Source: Veillonellaceae bacterium (GTDB lineage: Bacteria; Bacillota; Negativicutes; Veillonellales; Veillonellaceae). Taken from it: DNA of 21,858 bases. Position 1 is the first letter of the stretch, and the number at the start of each line of letters is the position of its first letter. The notes beneath the pieces are model-generated. The model did no database searches. It was given only the letters and a program-made list of their open reading frames with translations, and had not been told where the DNA came from. The stretch covers positions 1 through 21,858 of the forward strand of contig CAAFQR010000037.1 in the NCBI GenBank assembly GCA_900765165.1, written 5' to 3'. Shown here one piece after another: positions 16,068 to 21,858 of this stretch. The position numbers were made by a program, and so were the translations under genes.

Positions 16068-16212
16068 ATACTGCTACTCCTTCGTTTTAACCGGGCTCCG
16101 TGAATCTTGCTTACTCGGTTCTTATGTAAGAAAATCGGAAATACAATGACCAATTCTGATACACGATTACACACATAGGCACACGACGCCGTACTTAATT
16201 TTTATAGTGTGG

Positions 16213-16218
16213 ATTATA
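16213..16218 (-). promoter_or_regulatory. Possible -10 box for the efflux operon
   Basis: The 16068-16280 gap has a consensus TATAAT on the minus strand but no convincing -35 box at 16-18 bases. An ACTATAA direct repeat spans the region (ACTATAATCC, then ACTATAAAAA), perhaps a regulator site. The leader would be about 140 bases. Nothing else recognisable is seen in this gap apart from the pfkA terminator. Confidence 0.3.
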
Positions 16219-16269
16219 GTCTCTCTTCATGAGATACATATGAAAAAGTTACTACATAGCCTTACTACA

Positions 16270-16321
16270 TTAAAAATTTTGATTCCCCAGCAAACTAGCT
16301 TGCTATATTTGCCGAGGAATC
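16270..16321 (-). terminator. Rho-independent terminator after pfkA
   Basis: Read on the minus strand, GATTCCTCGGCAAA (16308-16321) pairs over 14 positions (two wobbles) with TTTGCTGGGGAATC (16281-16294). The loop contains a small nested TAGC/GCTA pairing, and AAAATTTTTAA follows. It lies 17 bases after the pfkA stop and closes the pil-aroK-pfkA gene run. Confidence 0.85.
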
Positions 16322-16337
16322 ATAGCTATACTCAATA

Positions 16338-17297
16338 TTAACGGCCCAAGGTCTTAATCAATTCGTATTCCTGTTCAGACACCGGGAACCGCATATTTTT
16401 TGCTTGTTCATAAGGAGTTGCGACAATATCTGCATCAATAACGCCAATAAGCGCATTCACCGTACCGGACATTAAACTGTCGATAGCTTTCTTGCCCATT
16501 AACGCTGCCATCGTGGCATCCTTCGCCGACGGCGCACCACCGCGCTGTAAATAACCAAGCACGGTTACGCTCGGCGTAAGGCCTAAGCATTTCTTAATGT
16601 GAGCGCATACGTCAAAGCCATGGTATGCCCCTTCGGCAACGACGATAATACTGTTCGTCTTGCCCGCTGCATGGCTCTTCTTCAAATGTTCGCACACATC
16701 GTCTAAGGGCAACGGATTTTCCGGGATCAACGCCAATTCGGCGCCGCAAGCGAGACCACAGCCAACGGCAATGTGACCGGCATGACGACCCATAACTTCA
16801 ACGATAGCTACGCGGTCATGGGCCGTCGTGGTATCGCGAATCTTGCTTACAGCGTCAACTACCGTATTCAGCGCCGTATCAAAGCCAATGGTGTACTGAG
16901 TGCCGCACATATCATTGTCAATCGTGCCGGGCAAGGTAATCGTCGGCATGCCAAGACCAGCCAAGGCCATAGCGCCGGCCATAGAACCGTCGCCACCGAC
17001 TACGACTAACGCATCGATTTGATGCTTCTTCAACACTTCGATAGCCTGCTGCTGCTTTTCCGGTTCTTTAAACTCTAAGCACCGCGCTGTTTTCAGCATC
17101 GTACCGCCGCGATTGACAATACTACCTACGTCACGTCGAGAGAGTTCTTTTATTTCATCGTTGAGTAAACCTTCATACCCACGCATAACGCCAAACACTG
17201 TTAAGCCCTGATCAATACCGGCGCGTACTACAGCACGCACCGCTGCATTCATACCCGGCGCATCACCGCCACTAGTCAACACTGCGATTCTTTTCAT
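16338..17297 (-). CDS. pfkA: ATP-dependent 6-phosphofructokinase
   Basis: Phosphorylates fructose 6-phosphate to fructose 1,6-bisphosphate in glycolysis. The 319-residue length is that of the bacterial PfkA tetramer subunit. Visible motifs are LTSGGDAPGMNAAVR (7-21), GGDGS (101-105, ATP/Mg site), PGTIDND (123-129, catalytic Asp 127) and MGRHAG. Gly in GGDGS and Gly (not Lys) in PGTIDND point to ATP rather than pyrophosphate as donor. The ribosome binding site AAAGGAGG lies eight bases before the ATG inside the end of the shikimate-kinase-like gene, which it overlaps by 26 bases. Its place at the end of a pilus operon is unusual. Confidence 0.97.
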   Translation of the reverse strand: MKRIAVLTSGGDAPGMNAAVRAVVRAGIDQGLTVFGVMRGYEGLLNDEIKELSRRDVGSIVNRGGTMLKTARCLEFKEPEKQQQAIEVLKKHQIDALVVVGGDGSMAGAMALAGLGMPTITLPGTIDNDMCGTQYTIGFDTALNTVVDAVSKIRDTTTAHDRVAIVEVMGRHAGHIAVGCGLACGAELALIPENPLPLDDVCEHLKKSHAAGKTNSIIVVAEGAYHGFDVCAHIKKCLGLTPSVTVLGYLQRGGAPSAKDATMAALMGKKAIDSLMSGTVNALIGVIDADIVATPYEQAKNMRFPVSEQEYELIKTLGR

Positions 17298-17853
17298 CAG
17301 AAATGCCTCCTTTATGTACCTTACGGCGCTTAAACGCGATGGCTTCGTCCTGTAACCGCTGATTAATATCTTCTATTAACGCTTCCGTGCGTCCGTGCGT
17401 CGTATCTATGACATAGTCACATTTTTTATAGATGGGCTTCCAGCGCCGCATCATACTTTCCACAAAGCCTGCCACATCGGTGTAATCCATGGTAGGTCGT
17501 TTGCCAATGCGTCGATTGACCCGCTTTACAATTCGGTAACCCGCTGCGCGAATACCGATAATGTACGAATATTTTTGCAAATACCGAAGGGTTCTCATTT
17601 CAATAGGAAAGTTGCCACCTACCGAAATAACCGCCTCGTGGTACATGCATACTTTTTTTAAAATTTCTTGTTCAGCCGACCGAAATGCCCGCTCGCCTAA
17701 GCGTTCGTAAATCTCTGCAATCGGTCGATGATAGCGTCGCTCCAAGAGCCGATCGGTGTCGACAAACTGCCACCCCCGCACGTCTGCAAGGTTACGGCCT
17801 AAGTGACTTTTGCCGCTTCCCATGGTGCCCACTAAGATAATGTTTCGCTTCAT
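17272..17853 (-). CDS. Shikimate kinase-like protein
   Basis: A 193-residue P-loop kinase of the AroK family, which phosphorylates shikimate in aromatic amino acid synthesis. Walker A is GTMGSGKS (9-16). Shikimate-site residues include Asp 32/34 (FVDTD), Arg 58 (ERAFRSAEQEIL), KRP (118-120, lid Arg) and Arg 136/137 with Tyr 142 near the end. The usual GGG at the substrate site reads VGGN (third Gly replaced by Asn 81), and the C-terminus has a basic extension of about 25 residues (FKRRKVHKGG) that overlaps pfkA. Assignment to the family is firm; true shikimate specificity is less sure. Placement after pilMNO-like genes recalls the pil-aroK linkage of Proteobacteria. The ribosome binding site is weak (GGACGG). 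Confidence 0.8.
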   Translation of the reverse strand: MKRNIILVGTMGSGKSHLGRNLADVRGWQFVDTDRLLERRYHRPIAEIYERLGERAFRSAEQEILKKVCMYHEAVISVGGNFPIEMRTLRYLQKYSYIIGIRAAGYRIVKRVNRRIGKRPTMDYTDVAGFVESMMRRWKPIYKKCDYVIDTTHGRTEALIEDINQRLQDEAIAFKRRKVHKGGISDEKNRSVD

Positions 17854-17967
17854 CTGAAATACCGTCCATTTTCGTCGTTGTAGTTTATCTGTTCTTCTTT
17901 TTTCACAATGTAATTTTAGTTTTATTTTACTACATCCAACGGCCCTTGGCGATATATTTATGCAATT

Positions 17968-18498
17968 TTACAAATCTAATTGAAACCGCATGTGCCCCAT
18001 GCCATCCTTGCGCTGTACCGTCACCGGTTTCACGGCCACCGTAGGGTATTGCTCCTGGAATTCATTGATCAAGGTGAAATAATCCATCAAGGAGCCAGCT
18101 ACTTCCACCGTCACGCTGCCCCGCGATGCATCAACCTTGCGTTTTTCTGAGCCTTCGTCACCGCGCCCGGCGCCAGCCCGTTCACCATCATCAGCGCCGC
18201 CACTGTTATCTTCCCAGCTTACCAAGCTCAACACTTTGCCGCTCAAGGCATCTTGAAAAAAGTGCTTTACAGCTTCCTTCGATGGGCGCTGTTTCAATTG
18301 CTGCAATAGCCGATAGGAGGCGCCGGCTATGACTTCATTATCGCCATCACGCTGTAAAGCTAGCTCATTAATGGCTGCGTTAGCATCGTCTTGTAAATGA
18401 GCGCCGTACACCGCGACGCTTACGGAGGCTACAAGGCCGATGACCCACAGACTACTTCCGAGGAGGATTTGCTTTCGCGGTAGCTTTAGTGTTGCCAT
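17968..18498 (-). CDS. PilO/GspM-like pilus assembly protein
   Basis: Probable inner-membrane scaffold of a type IV pilus or type II-like secretion machine, partner of PilN. From ATG 18496-18498 it is 176 residues: a short tail MATLKLPRKQ, one membrane segment (about 11-33), a helical stretch, then a Gly/Asp/Glu/Arg-rich linker (about 105-125, GGADDGERAGAGRGDEGSEK). A final ferredoxin-like half follows (VTVEVAGSLMDYFTLINEFQ to MRFQLDL) that resembles PilO. The frame is open up to 18579, but starting there would overlap the PilN-like gene by 128 bases; the chosen start still overlaps by 47. Assignment rests on topology and gene order, as sequence similarity is weak. Confidence 0.68.
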   Translation of the reverse strand: MATLKLPRKQILLGSSLWVIGLVASVSVAVYGAHLQDDANAAINELALQRDGDNEVIAGASYRLLQQLKQRPSKEAVKHFFQDALSGKVLSLVSWEDNSGGADDGERAGAGRGDEGSEKRKVDASRGSVTVEVAGSLMDYFTLINEFQEQYPTVAVKPVTVQRKDGMGHMRFQLDL

Positions 18499-19033
18499 AG
18501 CTGCCCACAATGCGGAATGCCACTGTATTGCTTCGTACTTTAGATTTATCAGTAGCGCCTGCCACTCCTTGCTTGTCATGCAATTTCACTCCTTTTAAGG
18601 CGCCTTGCAAGCGTTGTTCATAAGCGGTTACAGCCGCTTGCGACGCCCCTCGTCCTTCAATGGTTACTTCTTTATCGGTAAAGCGGATGGAATCTAACAC
18701 GATAGTACCATCCGTAAGACTTCGGCTGTCCGTAGCCGCATCGGCAATAGCCAGCAACCGGCCTTGATTAAGCATATCCGGCTTCTTATGCTGGCTCTGC
18801 CATCGTTCAATACTCTTCTCATAGCTCGTGACGCGGCCATGTAAGGGTCCTGCCGCCGCTTGCAATTCATTAAGCCGTTCCTGCGTCGTCCACGCCTGGC
18901 TCAGCTGATGATATCCGAGCATCATACACAGCACCGGCACAGCACAAAGGCCGATAGCAACGGCCTTTATCGTACGGCGATGGCGCCGATACAAACAGAC
19001 ACACCGGTCCTGTCTCGTCAAGAAATTAATCAT
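18452..19033 (-). CDS. PilN-like pilus assembly protein
   Basis: A 193-residue bitopic membrane protein. The start MINFLTRQ recalls the INLL motif with which PilN binds the PilM groove. A basic stretch and one membrane segment (about 23-43) are followed by a coiled coil (about 45-85) and an extracytoplasmic alpha/beta domain (IVLDSIRFTDKEVTIEGRGASQAAVTAY) typical of the PilN/GspL periplasmic part. It begins three bases after the PilM-like stop codon, consistent with a PilM-PilN pair. The C-terminal tail overlaps the PilO-like gene. Confidence 0.75.
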   Translation of the reverse strand: MINFLTRQDRCVCLYRRHRRTIKAVAIGLCAVPVLCMMLGYHQLSQAWTTQERLNELQAAAGPLHGRVTSYEKSIERWQSQHKKPDMLNQGRLLAIADAATDSRSLTDGTIVLDSIRFTDKEVTIEGRGASQAAVTAYEQRLQGALKGVKLHDKQGVAGATDKSKVRSNTVAFRIVGSYGNTKATAKANPPRK

Positions 19034-19036
19034 ACA

Positions 19037-19912
19037 CTACGCCTCTTGCGGTCGTTTCACCGGGTCCAGTAAGCGCATGGCAAGGCCAACGGCTACATCG
19101 CTAATAACGTCCTCGCCAATTTCGTAGTTCATCGCATCCGCCTCGGAGCTAATCTGTACCTTCGGCAACCGGCCATAATACTCGTACAAGCCTTCGCCGC
19201 CAATAGCCTGGCTATCGCCATAAATATGAAGACCGCGAATGCCCGTAGTGCCTAAATCCACCAGCGCCGCATCCGCTTCCTCTAAGGCAATGCGCACCGC
19301 CGATTCGTCCACCGGCGTTTGGTGGCGACTGACACACATCATACGATACCACGCCGTAATGTCCACAGAATCGTCTTTCACAGTGATAAAAACCTGACCG
19401 TCCTTTTCGTCATACAGCTTCGTAATTGACGAGGACCAATAATCAAGAAGCTCCACCGGCAAATCACTGAGTAACAGGCCAAAGGCCATAGGCTTGATGA
19501 TACTATTGGGAATAGCCACGATGTATAATAGCTCACGTTTCTGCTGATCCGCGCTCTTCAGCGCCCCGCCGTCCGGCAGCTGCCCTACCATATAGTCATG
19601 CGAATAGGTGCCTTCGTCCCATTCCACAAATTCCGGCAACTGAAACTTTGCTGTCCTCGACAACTCCGGATTCGTCATAACCGGCACAACCTGCAAATGA
19701 CTGCGCCAATCCCCTTCTCGGGCTGCACCAAGGCCATAGGTTTTCATATCCGCTTTAGTCTCTAGCTTGACCAAATCTTCGCTCAAATTATTGCCACGCT
19801 CCTCGCGATACAGATTCCGCACCGCATAACCGAGCTCATTCTTATAAACTGTCGTAAACACCAATTCATCATCCGTTACCGCTAAGCCACAAAACGCCTT
19901 TTCCTGTGCCAT
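19037..19912 (-). CDS. PilM-like actin-fold pilus assembly protein
   Basis: A 291-residue cytoplasmic protein without membrane segments. It resembles a divergent PilM: the block KFQLPEFVEWDEGTYSHDYM (89-108) matches the PilM segment preceding the DY motif, LLYIVAIPNSIIKPMAFGLL (128-147) matches the next strand-helix, and DVAVGLAMRL (272-281) matches the C-terminal AVGLALR element. The N-terminal ATP-binding loop of PilM (GIDIGSSSVK) is poorly conserved (CGLAVTDDELVF) and the protein is shorter than the usual 350 residues, so nucleotide binding may be lost. AAAGGTGG lies seven bases before the ATG. It follows the pseudopilins by 76 bases with no terminator seen and directly precedes the PilN-like gene. 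Confidence 0.72.
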   Translation of the reverse strand: MAQEKAFCGLAVTDDELVFTTVYKNELGYAVRNLYREERGNNLSEDLVKLETKADMKTYGLGAAREGDWRSHLQVVPVMTNPELSRTAKFQLPEFVEWDEGTYSHDYMVGQLPDGGALKSADQQKRELLYIVAIPNSIIKPMAFGLLLSDLPVELLDYWSSSITKLYDEKDGQVFITVKDDSVDITAWYRMMCVSRHQTPVDESAVRIALEEADAALVDLGTTGIRGLHIYGDSQAIGGEGLYEYYGRLPKVQISSEADAMNYEIGEDVISDVAVGLAMRLLDPVKRPQEA

Positions 19913-19988
19913 AACCTGCCACCTTTCTTACATTACCTTCTAACTACGTTTGCTTTACCTTCTTATCTATTACGTTCACAACAAGCCC

Positions 19989-20618
19989 TTAACTCATCAC
20001 CATCTTCGTTATTTGCATCTTGCGCGTGCCCGACGCATCGTCTACCCATATGAAATGAACCCACGCCACGACCGTTGCATGTGTGGTAGCTTCGGTGTAC
20101 TCTACCTGGATAATCGACTCTCGCCCCGGCTGCGTAACCGTCGTACCATCAGTACCGGTCGCTGTTGAGTCTGCTGTGCCAGTTGCTGTTGAACCTGCGC
20201 CGCCATCTGGTGTCGTTGTACCTGTAGTGGTACCCGAACTGGGCACATTAGGCGCTACCGGTGGCTCCGTGGTGGCCGTGTTGAGCTCCGTATCCGGCTC
20301 GGTAGCCCCATCTGACGAGGTCTTCGGCTTCGTCATAATCGGTGTATCCCTGTTATATAGCAGCACAAGCTTCTCCCGGTCATTATCACGCAAGGTCAGA
20401 AACGTGTCTGATGGGTACAGTGTAGGATTATTCATAAGCTGTTTTAGGATAACCATGGTCTCCGCTTCCGCTCGATAGGTTACGCGATTTAGTACCACCT
20501 CATCATGGGCACTGCCAATAACCGGCGTCATCATCGATACTAGCCCAATCCACGCCGTCAGCATAGCCGCTCCAATGATAACCGCTAAATAGGTGAATAG
20601 GCCCTCCTGGCCTTTTAT
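19989..20618 (-). CDS. Prepilin-like protein, GspK/PilX position, apparent ATA start
   Basis: From ATA 20616-20618 the frame reads (M)KGQEG followed by LFTYLAVIIGAAML, a textbook six-residue type IV prepilin leader and a hydrophobic helix; cleavage would be after Gly 6. Position +5 is Leu instead of Glu, as in the tip pseudopilin GspK. A soluble domain (about 40-100) is followed by a Thr/Gly/Pro/Ser-rich low-complexity segment (about 105-165) and a beta-rich end (IIQVEYTEATTHATVVAWVHFIW). No ATG, GTG or TTG occurs in frame between the stop of the preceding gene (20629-20631) and an ATG deep in the membrane helix. The next ATG upstream (20772-20774) lies inside the preceding gene and lacks a ribosome binding site. 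The true start is therefore uncertain. Likely a minor pilin of the pilus tip. Confidence 0.65.
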   Translation of the reverse strand: MKGQEGLFTYLAVIIGAAMLTAWIGLVSMMTPVIGSAHDEVVLNRVTYRAEAETMVILKQLMNNPTLYPSDTFLTLRDNDREKLVLLYNRDTPIMTKPKTSSDGATEPDTELNTATTEPPVAPNVPSSGTTTGTTTPDGGAGSTATGTADSTATGTDGTTVTQPGRESIIQVEYTEATTHATVVAWVHFIWVDDASGTRKMQITKMVMS

Positions 20619-20628
20619 TTCAGAGACG

Positions 20629-21234
20629 TTACGGTTGTACCACGTCCAAGTATTGATAGTACGGATACACCGCCGTTGCCACCGAGCGATTGCTGTTGCG
20701 CTTGCCGCGGTACGGCAGCCTTTTATCGCTATCCGCCACCACAGCCCACGTAAGATACCATAGCTCCTCGTCATTTGTCGTTTGAAATATTGGTCGTTGA
20801 CTAACACGTTTTGCATACACCTCGTATCGTTCTCCATCAAGAGAATCCAAAGAAATCGACTGCTTCTGGTTATCCTTCAAATACCGCTTAAACGAGCCAT
20901 TCACAAAGCCCATCTGCTGCTTGTTATTGGCGTAAATATCGTAGCCATCGCTATGGGTATAGGTTCGCACCGTCGCATTTTTCAAATACTTGCTCATCAC
21001 CACCCGCAGCGTCGCCGCTTCCATGCCGAGCTCCGAATCGCGTTGCAAGGCTCTGGCATAGCCAAAGCACGTGGACATGACCTGAAACCACATGGTGAAA
21101 ATAAACAGAATGAGCAAACTGCCTAGGATAACCTCGGTAAGGATGAAGCCTTCTGCGCTTTTTGAAGAACGCCTCGCGTGAACTTTGCAATAATGCCGTA
21201 TGAAAGCCATCAATTTACAGGTGCAACACTTCAT
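20629..21234 (-). CDS. Prepilin-like protein, GspJ/PilW position
   Basis: A 201-residue pseudopilin. A long basic, Cys-rich leader (MKCCTCKLMAFIRHYCKVHA, 1-20, then RRSSKSAEG) ends at Gly 29; the mature protein would begin FILTEVILGSLLILFI with Glu at +5 and a hydrophobic helix, the class III prepilin signature cut by PilD. The remainder is soluble, Tyr-rich and ends YPYYQYLDVVQP. CAGGAGG lies seven bases before the ATG, and the ATG overlaps the stop of the preceding gene (ATGA), so the start is well supported despite the long leader. Assignment as J/W-like rests on order and size rather than on specific residues. Confidence 0.75.
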   Translation of the reverse strand: MKCCTCKLMAFIRHYCKVHARRSSKSAEGFILTEVILGSLLILFIFTMWFQVMSTCFGYARALQRDSELGMEAATLRVVMSKYLKNATVRTYTHSDGYDIYANNKQQMGFVNGSFKRYLKDNQKQSISLDSLDGERYEVYAKRVSQRPIFQTTNDEELWYLTWAVVADSDKRLPYRGKRNSNRSVATAVYPYYQYLDVVQP

Positions 21235-21710
21235 GGCGTCGCCTCCTGTTCACCGGTCCACACGTAGGTTTCAAACTGCATGAGCACCTTATCACCATTA
21301 GTGCCGTCGTAGGCAGTCACCACAAGCTGCGGCATAGTGGCGCCGTCCACGCTGACATCTTGCGAGTACGACGTTACATAACAACCGGGCGCCAATGCAT
21401 CCGCATAGGTTACGATAGCCTTATGATGCTTAATGTTGTATTTATTCTCTTCCATAACCATGACCACCGTTTGCAGAGTATCCCGCGTCCGTTCCGCATC
21501 CTTCCACTGCATTACCAAGGTAGACATGAGAAGGAGTAACACCGGGAGCATCAACGACGCCACTAACGCGACACCCATGGCATCAGCATACAAAAAACCG
21601 GACTCCGAGGAGGCGGTTGATTTCACAGGACGTTGGCCAAAAGCGGTAATGCGATTAATAATAGCGTTGCTCAGTCCAGCGAATACGCGCCGTTTGTTGG
21701 GAAAATACAT
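21231..21710 (-). CDS. Prepilin-like protein, GspI/PilV position, Asp at +5
   Basis: A 159-residue pseudopilin from ATG 21708-21710, chosen because GAGG lies eight bases upstream. The leader is long and basic (MYFPNKRRVFAGLSN...) and ends SSESG (Gly 38); the mature N-terminus would be FLYADAMGVALVASLMLPVL, with Asp instead of Glu at +5. The soluble part is small and ends ETYVWTGEQEATP. The frame is open to 21749, and GTG 21624-21626 would give a ten-residue leader without overlap but has no ribosome binding site. With the chosen start it overlaps the upstream pseudopilin-like gene by 56 bases. Its stop overlaps the next start (ATGA). Confidence 0.7.
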   Translation of the reverse strand: MYFPNKRRVFAGLSNAIINRITAFGQRPVKSTASSESGFLYADAMGVALVASLMLPVLLLLMSTLVMQWKDAERTRDTLQTVVMVMEENKYNIKHHKAIVTYADALAPGCYVTSYSQDVSVDGATMPQLVVTAYDGTNGDKVLMQFETYVWTGEQEATP

Positions 21711-21858
21711 AATTCCTACCTCGTTTAAGCTTAGAATCGGTAATGACAATGCGGTCTATCATCTTCTGACCATTAGGATTCGTGAGTTGCAACGAAAAAC
21801 CGCGTGGATATATAGTTAGCGCCATCGTATCCGGCAATGGATGCACCACTTCGCCAAA
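21655..21858 (-). CDS. C-terminal fragment of a GspH/pseudopilin-like protein, cut by window edge
   Basis: The frame is open from the last base of the window to TAA at 21655-21657, giving 67 residues that begin FGEVVHPLPDTMALTIYPRG. The pattern of short beta strands, TNPNGQKMIDRIVITDSK and a C-terminal Arg-rich end (TARIRWTEQRYY) resembles the C-terminus of GspH/FimT-type pseudopilins. It lies directly before three prepilin-like genes in the same orientation. The N-terminus is outside the window, so the prepilin signal cannot be checked. No domain is recognised with certainty. Confidence 0.55.
   Translation of the reverse strand, partial: FGEVVHPLPDTMALTIYPRGFSLQLTNPNGQKMIDRIVITDSKLKRGRNYVFSQQTARIRWTEQRYY

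Noticed and set aside
20083..20478. Plus-strand frame of 131 residues rich in Val, Ser and Pro
   Set aside because: It is the complement of the Thr/Pro/Gly-rich insert of the pilin-like gene; low-complexity coding DNA often leaves the other strand open.
1..21858. CRISPR arrays, tRNA or rRNA genes, insertion sequences
   Set aside because: No regularly spaced direct repeats, cloverleaf or CCA-type sequences, transposase-like proteins or flanking terminal repeats were seen on either strand.

Overview
All convincing genes in this window lie on the minus strand, so transcription runs from high to low coordinates. The likely source is a Gram-negative-type (diderm) Firmicute of the Negativicutes/Veillonellaceae kind. 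Typical Firmicute traits are a T-box leader in front of pheS, MutS2, strong AGGAGG ribosome binding sites and a U32 protein with a DUF3656-like middle. Envelope traits fit a diderm: a MacA/MacB-like efflux set and a type IV pilus/type II secretion-like assembly operon. Base composition is moderate, near half G+C by eye, except for one clearly AT-rich island at about 5860-7400. The taxon is inferred from gene content, not from a search.

Layout in the direction of transcription. (1) 21858-17968: an operon of prepilin-like proteins followed by PilM-, PilN- and PilO-like proteins. The order resembles gspH-I-J-K-L-M of type II secretion and pilMNO of type IV pili. It leads into a shikimate-kinase-like gene and pfkA (17853-16338), which ends at a strong terminator. 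(2) 16067-13019: a MacA-like adaptor, an ABC ATPase and a MacB-like permease, tightly coupled. (3) 12838-11297: a lone radical SAM/SPASM protein of the NirJ2 (heme-related) type with a hairpin-bearing leader, then a hotdog thioesterase. (4) 11233-7418: promoter, tRNA-Phe-sensing T-box with a UUC specifier, pheS and pheT, closed by a terminator. (5) 7335-5863: an AT-rich toxin-antitoxin cassette with its own promoter, a 16-bp palindromic operator, a HigB/RelE-like toxin that probably starts at CTG, a HigA-like antitoxin fused to an ImmA/IrrE-type metallopeptidase domain, and a terminator. (6) 5849-1085: a U32/RlhA-like gene and mutS2 from an extended -10 promoter. (7) 1047-1: promoter and N-terminal part of a class A penicillin-binding protein that runs off the window.

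Most of the window is core housekeeping. The parts most worth a second look are the pseudopilin cluster, where one gene appears to begin at an ATA codon encoding a textbook six-residue prepilin leader, and the toxin-antitoxin island with its protease-fused antitoxin, non-ATG toxin start and clean operator. No CRISPR array, tRNA or rRNA gene, insertion sequence or attachment site was seen. The only gene-free stretch longer than 300 bases is the pheS T-box leader with its promoter (10901-11296).
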